Assembly (NCBI GenBank): GCA_051453625.1 | Contig: JBOZIK010000001.1 | Span: 74,683,512 to 74,747,511 of the forward strand | Reading direction: 5' to 3' | DNA length: 64,000 bases | Source: Welwitschia mirabilis | Lineage: Eukaryota; Gnetophyta; Gnetopsida; Welwitschiales | Shown here: piece by piece, positions 35,490 through 46,906 of the stretch | How positions within the stretch are numbered: position 1 is the first letter of the stretch | Layout: every line of letters begins with the position of its first letter | The notes under the pieces: model-generated | The model's input: the letters and a program-made list of their open reading frames with translations, nothing else | What the model was told of the DNA's origin: nothing | The model's database searches: none | Translations under genes and position numbers: made by a program

Positions 35490-36960
35490 ACGCCTTTTAA
35501 GCCTTGGGGTAATAGGTTTCTATTGTGAAAGATCTTTCTTTTTGTTACTAAGTAAAAAAGGGAAAGAATGATTTTCTAGGATTTCTATGTCCTCTTCTGC
35601 ATCATTTTTGTTATTTTAGGAAGTTGAAGCCTTATGAGTAGGGAGAGTTGTGTCATTTCCACTCCTTGTCATCACCTTATAATCTTTTCATACTTCATTA
35701 GGATTTGATAAAGGTTGAGTGGCAAGGGTCCTTTATGGTCTTTAGTTGATAAGCATAGTTTGTTGTAAGAGACTTACAAGATTTTTTATGTTTGGATCTG
35801 TCTTCTCTTGAGTTTTTTTCAACTCTTCAATGGAGTTCCTAAGAGGATAACTATAGTTTTGAGAGTTGAAAGGGCTTCCCAAACTATTTGGATGGTTGAA
35901 TTGAAAGTTTAGATGTTTAAATCAAGTTCTAAAAGGCTGGACGTTAGGACAAGATGTTTGGAAATTTCTAGAATTTGGTTGCTCAATCATTCTATTTTGA
36001 AAATTATAACTTGGAACTTGTCTTTGATTATGTTTTTGCATATAGTTAGAGGGTCTTTGGTTGAAGGCACATACTTCCTCATAGATACACTCTTTATAAG
36101 TAAGAAGCAAAGGGCAATCTTTTATGACATGATAGCTATCTTTACATGAATTGCATGCTGGAATAACAACTTTAGTCTTCTCAGTTGCTACTTTAGCATC
36201 AAGGATCATTTGGATGTATTTCTCTAAGGTAGAAGTGAAATTTTTAATGACACTAGTTCATTCTTTTTCTATTTTGGTTTTAGTCTTCTCATGTTTGACT
36301 TCTTTTAGGTTNNNNNNNNNNNNNNNNNNNNNNNNNNNNNNNNNNNNNNNNNNNNNNNNNNNNNNNNNNNNNNNNNNNNNNNNNNNNNNNNNNNNNNNNN
36401 NNNNNNNNNNNNNNNNNNNNNNNNNNNNNNNNNNNNNNNNNNNNNNNNNNNNNNNNNNNNNNNNNNNNNNNNNNNNNNNNNNNNNNNAATAGTTAATTAA
36501 CTCTACCTCAAAAAAGGCATTCACAAGGTTTGAATGTAAAGCAATAAAGAATCACTCATATGTAGAGGTATGGTCTTCATTAGGCAATTATTGGAAGTTT
36601 GTAACTTCTTTCTTATGCTTTCAGATGATGGTTTCACTTATGAATCTTTTAATGAAGGCTTTTTGGACTTGACTTCAAGATTTCAAGCTCTTATAGAAAA
36701 TTGTTCTAAGCCATAGTTTTGCTTTATCTCTTAAGGTAATAGGGAAGATAACCATGTAGATTCTATCACTTATTCATTTTTTACCATTTCCAGAAGTAAG
36801 AATAAGTTGTTTGATTTTGGTGATGTGTTGTAAAGGATCTTCATCAAGTTCTCTACTAAAGGTAAGATAAGAATCTAAGTTTCTAAGTTCTACATCATCA
36901 TCGAGAGGTAAGTTAAAAGGATTTTGGATTTTATGTTTTTTAGTTGCTATGAGATCTCTC
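35490..36960 (-). pseudogene. gag of element A
   Basis: Upstream half (36,960-36,490): SYLTFSRELDEDPLQHI, MVIFPITLRDKAKLWLR, then DQV/SQVQKAFIKRF and LHSNLVNAFFEVE, which is the Athila retrotransposon gag core (FPxSLxDKAxxWL). Downstream half after a 176-N gap (35,922-36,209): a complete zinc knuckle CNSCKDSYHVIKDC, then an Asn/Gln-rich stretch. It forms the particle shell and nucleocapsid. Broken by stops and the gap. Confidence 0.8.
36312..36487. other. assembly gap, 176 N, inside gag
   Basis: A sized gap between the gag core and zinc knuckle. The equivalent stretch in the second copy (about 40,700-40,890) is present and about the same length. Confidence 0.99.
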
Positions 36961-37499
36961 AGAATAGAATGAGTATTAGGTTAAGAAAGAGTAGAAGTAA
37001 GGGCTCCAATGACTGAGAGTGGATTTGAAGAGACAATTTATTTTTATTTTTTATTAGAGGTTGACATGGTAGAAAAATTAGTCTCTTCTATAGAATTAAA
37101 AGCAAAAATTGTAGGAAATTCAAAATCTTGTGTACCTTTGCTGTTTTTATTTATTTCTATTTTAAAATTTATCAAACCTTCTCTTATTTTTAGCAATAAA
37201 CTATTGCTCTCTATGATATTTTTCCTTTTTTCTGATTTTAACCATTCAATCTTAGATTTGAGAAGGTATTATCCCGTGCATCGTCCAGATGATAACCTAG
37301 ATAACAAAAAACAAACAATCATAGAAAGAGGAAAAGTAGAAAATAATATAGTTTTCTAACTATGATGTTTAGACAATGAAGGGGATATTAGAAAAAGAAA
37401 AACCAAAACAAAAACTTATAGAAGGTACTGATATACTATTGCCAGAGCAAATATTTGGAATATTCACTGAAGCAATGATAACTCTTGATGTCTAAGTAT

Positions 37500-37521
37500 C
37501 CTTCCTCGGTAGTGGCTCCAA
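37500..37521 (-). promoter_or_regulatory. primer binding site of element A
   Basis: The minus strand reads TTGGAGCCACTACCGAGGAA three bases after the LTR end. It agrees at about 13 of 18 positions with TGGCGCCGTTGCCGGGGA, the site I know from Athila, and three of the differences are G-to-A. Confidence 0.6.
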
Positions 37522-37523
37522 GA

Positions 37524-38621
37524 TGTTGTAGTGCATATTTATGCAATGTTTTATGTCCTAATTAGAATCCTATTAATCATAAATAATATGCATAAAACCA
37601 ACAAACTAGTATAGATCAGAGAGATCCGAATGTAGTAATTCCATCGAAGGCTAAAGTATTGAAATAAAAGAGTTACTTTTAAGAGAAAATTGTGTGACCC
37701 TAATCCATTGAAATAAATTACAATGCATGAAATTAAAATAAAACATATTTATGCAAAAATAATCTAGAAAAAGAAATAATGATGCACCTAAACTAATCAA
37801 GCTCAACATTAATAAAGGTTGTTATCATAATCTATATAACAAAATAAGCTTGTCACTGAATCTTAAATAACATAAACTATGAGGCAGAAGTTAATTTATA
37901 TATTGAACATAAAAGAAGATAATTTATATTAAAATGCATGCAACATTCGTATTACAAAGTAGCCATTTCTCAATAGAGGAAACGACACCTAACATCAAGG
38001 GAACATCTCTCTACAATCATAGAATGGTTCTTTGGTCCTAAGATCTCCTATCACAAGTATGTTCAAGATGATTAGAAATCGAGGTGGAGATCCTTATTTA
38101 TAGATAGAAAAGAAAAGAAAACTGATAGAAGAGTACAAGAAAAACCCTAGCTGATATGCAAAGAAAAGTTGCAATAAAGTGGTAACAACTCAAGTGAACA
38201 TTCGGTGGAAGTATGAGAGAAGAGTATCAGCCTTCTAGTCATCTAGATGATATAGGAGATAATGCTTACTAATAGATAGAGGTCTTCATCTACTCTTAGT
38301 TGAACTACCTGTGAACTACATGTAAAGTGTTGTTGACCAGATGCAGATGTTGTCAACTTATGACATCCAGACGATAAGGTGGATGATGGTTTCTTATCAA
38401 TCATTAGTCAGTTCAATTACTTTTTGTTTGCATGAAATATTATTTAAAATATTATTTATTAATATTTGCACAAAATGCTTGTAATTTATTTGGAAATTGC
38501 ACATTTTCATTCTTTTCATCCTAGTTCTCTATTATCATGAGAACTAAGCATTTATCAACTAATTTACCTATAAAAAAACTCAGAATACCCTATCAAATAC
38601 ATGTAAGTTGGCAGTGCAACA
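37524..38621 (-). repeat. 5' LTR of element A
   Basis: 1,098 bases bounded on the plus strand by TGTTGTAGTGC and GCAGTGCAACA (TG...CA). It matches 28,592-29,633 and 41,931-43,038. Followed on the right by AAGTGAATTTT, the start of flank F. Confidence 0.8.
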
Positions 38622-38988
38622 AAGTGAATTTTATATNNNNNNNNNNNNNNNNNNAACCTATAGTTCTTTTTGTATATCTAAATCAATATGTAGTTAACAT
38701 CATATGCTTATTTACTATTTACAATAAAAACATTTCCATGTATCTTGTTAGCTTAAATGATCAAGATATCTAGTTGATTATTAAGTAGTTAGGAATTTAA
38801 ACCCATTGTTATAAAGTTTTATCTATAGCATAAAAATTGAAAACATCTAATTAATGAATTTATTCTTAGCTTGACCATTACTTAATTTTTTAAATCTTTT
38901 TGAGATGAACTTTTTTATATGGGCCCTCCCCCAGCCAATGGTATAAGGCTTATACATTGTACTAAATCTTAGGAGGGCTGTTCCTCTC
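38622..38988 (+). repeat. flank repeats F (copy 2) and G (copy 1)
   Basis: F at 38,622-38,850 (with an 18-N run at 38,637-38,654) carries the A-box-like TAGCTTAAATGATCAAG at 38,749-38,765 and a B-box-like AGGAATTTAAACCC near 38,791. G (38,851-38,988) contains GGGCCCTCCCCCAGCCAATGG and stops at the gap at TGTTCCTCTC. The same order F-G follows the next LTR at 43,039-43,420. Confidence 0.7.
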
Positions 38989-39088
38989 NNNNNNNNNNNN
39001 NNNNNNNNNNNNNNNNNNNNNNNNNNNNNNNNNNNNNNNNNNNNNNNNNNNNNNNNNNNNNNNNNNNNNNNNNNNNNNNNNNNNNNNN
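38989..39088. other. assembly gap, 100 N
   Basis: Left of the gap, flank G stops at a point that continues uninterrupted at about 43,416 in the second copy. The gap therefore sits between two versions of similar sequence. Confidence 0.99.
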
Positions 39089-39299
39089 AGGTAGGAAACA
39101 AATGCTTCTACTATGTTCACAGTTACATCTAAAATTCCTCATGTCATTTCAATCATTTTCTATGTGTGCACACCGTTTTTCATCCATAATTTTTACGATT
39201 TATTCTTTTATAATTTGCTTTAGGTTTGGATGGTTTTGTAAAGATAGCCTAGGTTTTATATCATCCTCCAATTCTAAATCATTTCTTAATTCTTTTTCA

Positions 39300-39610
39300 G
39301 CTACATCAAAGACTCGTATTAAAAATTATTTATTTCCAAAGTGATATTTCATTAATCCATTTCTAGTATCTATGATGTAATGGGCAGTTACACAGAAAGC
39401 TCTACCTAGAAGTAGGAGATATCCATTTTGATGCTCAACTTTTAAAACAACTAAATCTATGGGGTATAAATCTTCCTCAATATGAATGAATAAGTCCTTA
39501 ATCACTCTTAAAGGTTTCTTGATAGATGAATCAGCTAACTCCAAGATAATTTGTGTAGGTTCTATTTGTTCTTCCAATCCTAAACGTTTACAAATGTTTA
39601 AGGTATGATA
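39300..39610 (-). pseudogene. aspartic protease of the second Athila-like copy
   Basis: Open from 39,577 to 39,326 on the minus strand: QIILELADSSIKKPLRVIKD, then PIDLVVLKVEHQ, LLLLGRAFC and IIDTRNGLM. It matches Athila protease (LADRSIKYPxGIVED, PLILGRPFL) and the copy at 34,904-35,101, and is the better preserved of the two: this part has no stop. Confidence 0.8.
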
Positions 39611-39829
39611 TTAACACTAGCTCTTATATCTATCAAGGCTTTTTTAATTCTTCAATTTCCCTCTAAAGTGACACTAATAGTTACTGCCCTCGGATCTTTA
39701 AATTTTAGATACTTCTTAGAAACTAAGTTACTAATGGATTGAGCTAGGAATACTTTACTAGGGATATTTCATTTTTGTTTTCTTCTTATTATGTCTTTCC
39801 ATAGCTTAGAGTATTTGGGGTTTTCTTGC

Positions 39830-41370
39830 AAAAGTTTCTAAAAAGGTAAATTGATGCTTATGTTCTGCATTAAGGCTTTCAAGTGATCATCAAAGATAGG
39901 ATTTTCATTAAGCCTATTAAGCCATGGGGTAGCAGGTTTCTTTTGTGAAGAATTTTTCTTTTTGTTGCTAAGTGAAGAAGGAAAAGAATGATTTTCTAGA
40001 ATTTCAATGTCTTCTTCTTTATCGTTTTTGTCATTATAGGAAGTTGATACCTCATGATTAGGAGTTGTGATAGTTCCACTTCTTGTCACCACCTTATAAT
40101 CTTTTCGTACTTCATTAGGGTTCGATAAAGGTTGAGTGGTAAGGGTTCCTTGTGGTCTTTGGTTGGCAAGTATAGTTTACAATATTTTCTATGTTTGCAT
40201 TTGTCTTCTCTTGAATTTTTCTCAACTCCTCAATGGAATTATTAAGAGAATAACTGTGGTTTTGAAAGTTGGAAGAGCTTGCCAAGCTATTTGGATGGTT
40301 GAATTGAAAGTTTAAATGTTCAAATCAACTTCTAAAAGGCTGGAAGTTAGGATGAGATGTTTGAAATTTCTACAATTTGGTTGTTAGCTCATCCTATTTT
40401 AAAAATTATAACTTGGAACTTGTCTTTGGATATGGTTTTCCATGTAGTTAGAAGGTCTTTGATTTAAAGCATGTACTTCCTTATAGATTTTCTCTTTATA
40501 AGTGAGAAGCAAAGGGTAATCTTTTGTAACATGATAGCTATCTTTACATGAATTACATGTTAGAATAACAACTTCACTCTTCTTGATTGCAACTTTAGCA
40601 TTAAAGGTAATTTGGATGTATTTCTCTAAGTTAGAAGTAAAATCCTTAATGATGCTAGTTTATTTGTTTTCTATTTTGGTTTCAGTCCTCTCATGTTTGA
40701 CTTCTTTTAGGTCCTTAATGATTTAGCCTACTGCTCGGTTTTCTCTAGAGGAGGATTTGGGCCAAGTTTAACTTACTTCCACTAATTCTTCTAACATCTT
40801 CCAAGCATCTCCTAAGGTTTGGTTTAATAGGTTGCCTCCACAAAAGAAATCTATGGGTTGCTTGGTATGACTATTTAATCCGCTATAGAAATAGTTAATT
40901 AACTCTACCTTGGAAAAGGCATCTATAGGGTTTGAATGTAAAACAATAAAGAATCGCTCATAGGTAGAGGCGTAGTCTTCATTAGGTAATTGTTGGAAGT
41001 TTGTGACTTCTTTCTTATACTTCCAGATGGTGGTTTCACTTACGAATCTTTTAACAAAGGCTTTTTGAACTTTACTTCAAGATTTTAGGCTTTTATGGAG
41101 AATCGTTCTAAGCCATAGTTTTGCTTTATCTCTTAAGGTGATGGGGAAGATAACCATGTAGGTTCTATCGCTTATTCATTTTTTAAAAATTTCTAGAAGT
41201 AAAAATAAATTGTTTGATTTTGACAATGTATTGTAAAGGATCTTCATCAGGTTCTCTACTAAAGGTAGGATAAGCATTTAAGTTTCGAAGTTCTACATCA
41301 TCATCAGAAGGTAAGTTAAAAGCATTTTGGATTTTATATTTTTTAGTTACATGAGATCTCTTAGAGTAGC
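39830..41370 (-). pseudogene. gag of the second Athila-like copy
   Basis: On the minus strand, NAYPTFSREPDEDPLQYI near 41.3 kb starts the gag core. The zinc knuckle near 40.5 kb reads CNSCKDSYHVTKDY, where the last Cys is Tyr (one G-to-A change). Near 40.09-39.84 kb MVTRSGTI and later NPIFDDHLKALMQNISINLPF correspond to the ITTRSGK...FLxxFKxLHINIPF linker between gag and protease. No gap interrupts this copy. Confidence 0.75.
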
Positions 41371-41906
41371 ATGAGTATTAGGTTGAAAAAGAGTAGAAAT
41401 AAGGATTCCAATAAATGGGGGTAGATTTGGAGAGATAGGTTATTTTTACTTTTGATTAGAGGTCAACATCATAGCAAAATCAAACTCTTCTGTTAAAGTA
41501 AAAGCAGAAATTACAAGAAATTTAAAATCTTACACACCTTCGCTATTTTTATTTGTTTCTATTTCAAAATTTATCTAACCTTCTCTAATATTTTAAGTAA
41601 TGAACTATTACTCTCTTTGATATTTTTTCCTTTTTTTTGATTTTAATCATTTAGTCTCAGATCTGAAAATGTATCAAGCTGTGCATCATCTAGATGATAA
41701 CCTAAATGATAGAAACAAAGACAACCACAGAAAGATGGAAAGCAGAAAATGGGATAGTTATCCAAATGTGATGTCTGGATGATGAAGGAAATATTAGAAA
41801 AAAGAAAAACCAAAACAAAAACTTATAAAAGGTACTAGTACACTGCTACTGGAGCAAACATTTGGAATATTCACCAAAGTAATAATAACTCTTGATCTCT
41901 AAGCAA

Positions 41907-41928
41907 CCTTCCCTAGCAGTAGTGCTAA
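41907..41928 (-). promoter_or_regulatory. primer binding site of the second Athila-like copy
   Basis: The minus strand reads TTAGCACTACTGCTAGGGAA two bases after the LTR end. It is equivalent to 37,500-37,521 with several substitutions. Confidence 0.5.
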
Positions 41929-41930
41929 GA

Positions 41931-43038
41931 TGTTGTAGTGAATATTTATGCAATGTTTCACACCCTAAATAAAATTATGTTAATCACAAATAATATGCAC
42001 AAAAATAACAAACTAGTATAGATGAGAGTGATTCCAATGTCGTAATTCTATTGAAGGCTAATGTATGAAAATAAAAGAGTTGCCTTTAAGAGAAAATTAT
42101 GTAACCCTAGTCTACTAAAATAAATTATAATGCACGAAATTAAAATAAAACATATTTATATAAAACTAATCTAGAAAAAGAAATAATAATGCACCTAAAC
42201 TAATCAAGCTTAAACTTGACAAAGGCTGCCCTCATAATCTATATAACAAAATAAGCTTGTCACTGAATCTTAAACAACATAAACTATGAGGGAGAAGTCC
42301 ATTTATATATTAAACACAAAAGAAGATAATTCATATTAAAATGCATGCAATATTTATATTACAAAGTAGCCATTTTTTTAATAGAGAAAATGATGCCCAA
42401 TACCAAGGGAATGTCTCTCTATAATTATAGCATGATCCTCCAATCCTAAGATCTGCTATCACGAGTATGTCAAGTACTATCAAAGATGATTAAAAATTGA
42501 GGGGGAGACCCGTATTTATAGACAAAAAAGGAAAGAAAACTAATAGAAAAGTACAAAAAAACCCTAGCTAATATGCAAAGAAAATTCATAATAAAGTGGT
42601 GATAACTCAAGTAAACATTTGATGAAAGTATGAGAGAATACTGCTATCCTTCTGGTCGTATAGATGATATAGCAGATGATGCTTACTAATAAATAAAGAT
42701 CTTCATCTGCTCTTAGTTGAACTACCTATGAACTACATATAAAGTATTATTGACCAGATGGAGATGTCGTCTACTTATGACCTCTAGATGATGAGGTGGA
42801 CAATGGTATTTTGTCAATCTTCAGTTAGTCCAATCACTTTTTATTTGCAAGAATCATTATCCAAAATGTCATTTATTCATATTTACACCAAATGCTTGTA
42901 ATTTATATGGAAATTGCATGTTTTTATTTTTTTCATTCGGATTCTCCATTATCATGAGAACTAAGCATATATCAGCTAATTTACTTGCAAAACAACTTAG
43001 AATACCCTATCAAATACATGTAAGTTGATGGCACAACA
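41931..43038 (-). repeat. 5' LTR of the second Athila-like copy
   Basis: 1,108 bases from TGTTGTAGTG to GGCACAACA on the plus strand, matching 37,524-38,621. It is followed by AAGTGAATTTT, exactly as element A is. Confidence 0.8.
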
Positions 43039-43420
43039 AAGTGAATTTTATATATTTATAAGTTATAACCATTAATTTAAGCTATAGGTCTTTTTGTATA
43101 TCTAAATAAACATGTAATTAACACCATATGCTTATTTACTATTTACAAAAAAAATAGTTCCATGTATCTTGTTAGCTTAAATGATCAAGATATCTAATTG
43201 ATTATTAAGAAGTTAGAAATTCAAATCCATTGTTATAAAGTTTTATCTATAGCATAAAAATTGCAAACATCTAATCAATGAATATATTCTTAGCTTAACC
43301 ATCACTTACTTTTTTAAATCTTCTAGAGATAAACTTTTTTATATGGCCCTCCCCCTAGCCAATGGGTATACGGCCTATACATTATACTAAATATTAGGAG
43401 GGTTGTTCCTCTCTCTCTTA
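43039..43420 (+). repeat. flank repeats F (copy 3) and G (copy 2)
   Basis: F with an A-box-like TAGCTTAAATGATCAAG (43,173-43,189) and a B-box-like AGAAATTCAAATCC (about 43,215-43,228), then G with CCCTCCCCCTAGCCAATGGG. Continues without a gap into 43,421. Confidence 0.7.
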
Positions 43421-44004
43421 TAGATTCTAAAGGAAAGGTGATCTTTTCTTTTTGACTTTTTCATTATCCATCACATTATAGCACCCTCCTCTCCTTTTTC
43501 AATGTACTATATAATCCTTCTCTTGTATTTTGTCTGCACATTCTTCCATATGCTAATGTACATACTTATCTTTGCCTTTGATTAATGTATCCTTTCTTCG
43601 CAATCTAGCCTAAACTACTTCTTGCCTTTTTTCATAACTCTTCCCCTTTCATTCATAGGTAATGAAATCCATTCACTTAGCTCCTACACTACACCCCCCC
43701 GTAGCTCTGTCAGTTCTTTTGTGCTTCCATCATCTTCCTGTCTTACTTATTGAGTGCTAACTCCCTCTCTTGCATCTATTCTCCATCGCATACCTCGCTA
43801 TGCCTAGTTCCTTCTGCATATAGTAGCCTTGTCTAATCACACTCTCCACTCTACACCTCCATAACTCCATTGTGGTTATAGTGCCCTATCTATGCATGTC
43901 TGTTTTTCTATGTATTTCATTGTTCATCCCTATTTCTATGTGTGAGTCTGCCTACCATGCTTAAGTCTTACTCTACCCTATGCCTTCTACCTTCATGCCT
44001 TAAG
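43421..44004. other. pyrimidine-rich sequence, no gene recognised
   Basis: Unusually rich in C and T with short phrases such as CTCCTACACTACACCCCCC. It forms the left flank of the nested copia element; similarly pyrimidine-rich sequence lies on its right side (59,903-60,300), consistent with one interrupted host stretch. No coding frame. Confidence 0.45.
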
Positions 44005-44295
44005 TGTTAGTAATAATTTAATCATGGGTCCATGTTCTTTTGTTCTGTTATGTGTCCATATTCTCTATTCTATTATGTTTCCATGTTTCTTATTTTATTA
44101 TTTTTCTAGGTTTTTAGAAATATGGAGTGGAATATTATTTATTAGTAGTGGCTAAACTTTCTTAGTTTTTATTACTGTAGAACTTTTTATAAATTGAGCA
44201 TAGATTGTGCTCAATCATTTAGCTCAATAAAAAAATATAATTCCCTAAAATTTGATTTATTATTTATCTCTAGTTTTAACTCTATTTTTCCAGCA
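44005..44295 (+). repeat. 5' LTR of the copia element
   Basis: TGTTAGTAATAATTTAATC to CTATTTTTCCAGCA. It contains three tandem variants of TCTATTATGTxTCCATGTT near the start and AATAAAAAAATAT near the end. Confidence 0.85.
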
Positions 44296-44312
44296 TTTGG
44301 TATCAAAACCTA
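44296..44312 (+). promoter_or_regulatory. primer binding site, tRNA-Met type
   Basis: TTTGGTATCAAAACCTA directly after the LTR, matching the TGGTATCA core of the initiator tRNA-Met site. Confidence 0.8.
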
Positions 44313-44371
44313 GTTCAAAAAATCGAGAGAGTCCTAGTTTTTATTGACCTATTAATCCACTTGATATTAAA

Positions 44372-45290
44372 ATGACCAGAAAAGATCTTACAATACAAAA
44401 TCTTCATATTTTTACTAGTCTTAATTACTAGTTTTGGTGTGTTCGGATGAAGACACTATTTGTATCATATAAGTTGTGGAACTTGGTGGAGAATTGCTTT
44501 AAAAATCATGCAGATAGAATGACTGTTGCTTAGCATAATGAGTTGAAGGAGAAGAAAAAAAAGGATGCCAAAGCTTTGTTTCTTATCCAACAAGCTTTGA
44601 ATGATGTCATATTTCCGAGAACCATGGTTTACATCACTTGCTTCAAGAAGAGTATTAAGGCTCAAGCAAAGGTGTTATTATGAAGTTGTAGACACTTTAT
44701 TAGAAGTTTGAAAATTTAGCAATAAAGTGTTTTGACTTAGTTTAAAAATATTTCTCCAAGGTATCATCTATGGTGAATCAAATCAAATCGTTTTAAGAAG
44801 AATTAAAAAATCAAAAAATTGTTAATAAAGTTCTACAAAGTATTCCACCCAAATTTGATCATGTTGTAGCTACAATTAAAGAATCCAATGATCTATCAAA
44901 TTACTCAATTCATGAGTTGATGGGATCTCTTTTATCACATGAAGCATGAATGAATAGAGAAGCTGAAGCATCTGNNNNNNATTCTTTTCATTCAAGGGTT
45001 GATATGAAGAAGAAGTTAGATAGCTCAAGGAGAGGCACCTTAAGTAAAGGTCATGGTAGTAAATTCTAAGGAAGAGGAAAAGGTAATAGTAATGATCCAT
45101 AGAGAAGCTATGATGGAGGTAAAAATTCTAACTTTGCTATAAATTCATGCTTCTATTATGGAAAAACAAATCATGAAGAAAATAATTATTTATTTAAAAA
45201 TAAGAGCAATAAAAATAAAAAGTCCCTACAATGTTATAATTACAAGGAGTATGATCATATTGCAAAATATTATTAAAAAAAAGTGAAGAA
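44372..45290 (+). pseudogene. gag of the copia element
   Basis: ATG at 44,372 (MTRKDLTIQNLHIF) followed by NYxxWCVRMKTLFVSYKLWN, the N-terminal copia gag motif (NYxxWxxxMxxLLxSxxLW). KKKKDAKALFLIQQALND and FDHVVATIKESND-like residues follow. Two zinc knuckles near 45,148-45,189 and 45,232-45,273 read CFYYGKTNHEENNY and CYNYKEYDHIAKYY: in each, the second and last Cys have become Tyr. A 6-N run lies at 44,975-44,980. Several stops; non-functional. Confidence 0.82.
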
Positions 45291-45299
45291 AAGCTAAAC

Positions 45300-45839
45300 T
45301 TCCATGAAGAAGATGATATACCTAAAAATAACTTATTTCTAACTTGTTTAACTGCTGATGTTGAAACATCAAAAGAAGTTTGGTATCTTGATAGTGGTTG
45401 TGGCAATCACATGACAAGCAATAAAATCTAATTTGTAGAGCTTGATAAGTTAGCAGAAAATAAAGTGAAAATGGAGAATAATAACTAAGCTTAGGTATGT
45501 AAAATGGGTATTGTTTCTATAGTAAAAAAAAAATATGGGAGGAAATTGATTCACAATGTTATGTATGTACCTGAATTGCGACAGAATTTATTGAGCTTAA
45601 GATCAATTGATAAAAAGGGGTTATTATATTATTTTTAATGTTGATAAATTCTCAATTTATGATAAAAAGAGCCTAAATATGATTTATTCAGTAAAAATGA
45701 TAGAGAACAAAATGTTTCCTCTTGTTTTTTCAAAAATATACATATATGCTTTCATTGCTATGATTACTGATTATGTTCTTTAGCATAAATGATTTGAACA
45801 TTTTCACCTTGGGGGTCTTGAACTACTGTTCAAACATAA
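45300..45839 (+). pseudogene. protease and start of integrase of the copia element (5' part)
   Basis: WYLDSGCGNHMTSN at 45,381-45,422 is the copia protease active site with the catalytic DSG intact. Then comes YVPELRQNLLSL and, near 45,650, VDKFSIYDKKSLNMIYSVK. The pre-integrase zinc-binding segment (HLGGLELL, expected WHxRxGHLNxxGL) ends at the nested insertion. The reading resumes at 56,961 on the far side. Confidence 0.82.
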
Positions 45840-45844
45840 CATGG
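45840..45844. repeat. target site duplication CATGG, left
   Basis: CATGG immediately left of the LTR of element B, identical to 56,961-56,965. Five bases is the usual length for Ty3/gypsy integration. Confidence 0.85.
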
Positions 45845-46906
45845 TATTATAGCATGTATTTATGCACACATTTACATTCAAATAGATTTTGTCATTAATA
45901 ATTAAAATAGATATTATGTATAATTCAACACACTAGAATAATGGGAGTAACTGAAATGTTGTATCTCATTAAAGTCTATCTATAAAGAGACTTAGGTTGC
46001 TTTGTAGATTTAATCTTGGAACTCGCAATAATAAATAACAATGTAAGAAGATAAACTACCATGTAAAGTACAATATGCTTCCTAAACTAACATGTAATGC
46101 AAAGAATGATTTGAACCCTACTCACCTTTAGCCCTAATAAGAGCTACCCTTGATAATCTATATCACCTAAGAAATTGTCAAGAGATCTTGGGCAACATTA
46201 GAGTATAAGGTACATCAGAAATCTTATAATGCAAATAATATAGATATGTAAAGAAAATCAAGATTTATATTAATAGTAACATATCCAGGTTACAAAATAG
46301 CTAGGTTTTAATAGAAGATACACATCCCTCTACCAAGTGCTCATATTTTTGCAACTCTTAGGATAGATCTCTTACCCTTTAATCTCCTATCATAATAATC
46401 TCTGGTGCATCAAAGATGTATAGGAGAGTAGGAGAAGTGCATTATTTATAGAAAAAAATACAACAAATATGGACAGATAGAAGGTGCAGTTACATGCACT
46501 CATTAAGCACTCAGAAATGGATAAGAGAATCTATTAGTGATAGCTACATGTCAGTGTTATCTGGGCTATTATTTGGATGACTGTGGGACAACAAACTATT
46601 ATAAAATATTCCATGATGACTTAGAAATCCACCTAGGCAGTTGTCATCCTACCTTTTATATGGATGAGGAAGAGGATGATGATCTTCTTTAATGCCTTTT
46701 TTAAGGACATACTTAGTAGTTTTATCATAAAGAGCTTTATTCACTGGAAAGTGCCTTAAATTTATCAAATTTGGATAATATTTACACTTTTTCATGATTT
46801 TCTCTTATATATCCAAAATCCTTAGAATTACACTAAAAGCTATATAAAAAGTCCTATAAAACAACTCATAAAATCCATCAAATAACCATAAATTGGCTAC
46901 ACGACA
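45845..46906 (-). repeat. 3' LTR of element B
   Basis: Plus-strand ends TATTATAGCATG and GGCTACACGACA. About 16% different from 55,887-56,960 over the 450 bases I compared by eye. Confidence 0.85.

Larger units (their letters stand above)
28592..38621 (-). mobile_element. Athila-like Ty3/gypsy element A (most complete copy)
   Basis: Minus strand: 5' LTR 37,524-38,621, primer binding site, gag, protease, RT, RNase H, integrase, a long 3' region and a 3' LTR at 28,592-29,633. Gag, protease and RT wording (WVSLLTVLPKKD, KDHCPLPF, EWNESYQ, the integrase GGHF) is that of the Athila lineage. The left LTR lacks about the last 70 bases and joins flank F directly, so no target duplication can be checked. 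About 10 kb including 689 N. Confidence 0.85.
39089..43038 (-). mobile_element. Athila-like element, second copy, lacking RT, RNase H and integrase
   Basis: Minus strand: LTR 41,931-43,038, primer binding site, gag, protease, then a jump at about 39,180-39,200 to a stretch (39,089-39,180) equivalent to 31,780-31,860 of element A. The pol core, about 2.5 kb in element A, is absent. Its left LTR is not present in the window because of the gap at 38,989. It is the same subfamily as element A. Confidence 0.75.

Noticed and set aside
37009-37359. 116-codon plus-strand open frame as a gene
   Set aside because: It lies antisense to the leader and gag start of element A and has no domain; hydrophobic runs arise easily in AT-rich DNA.
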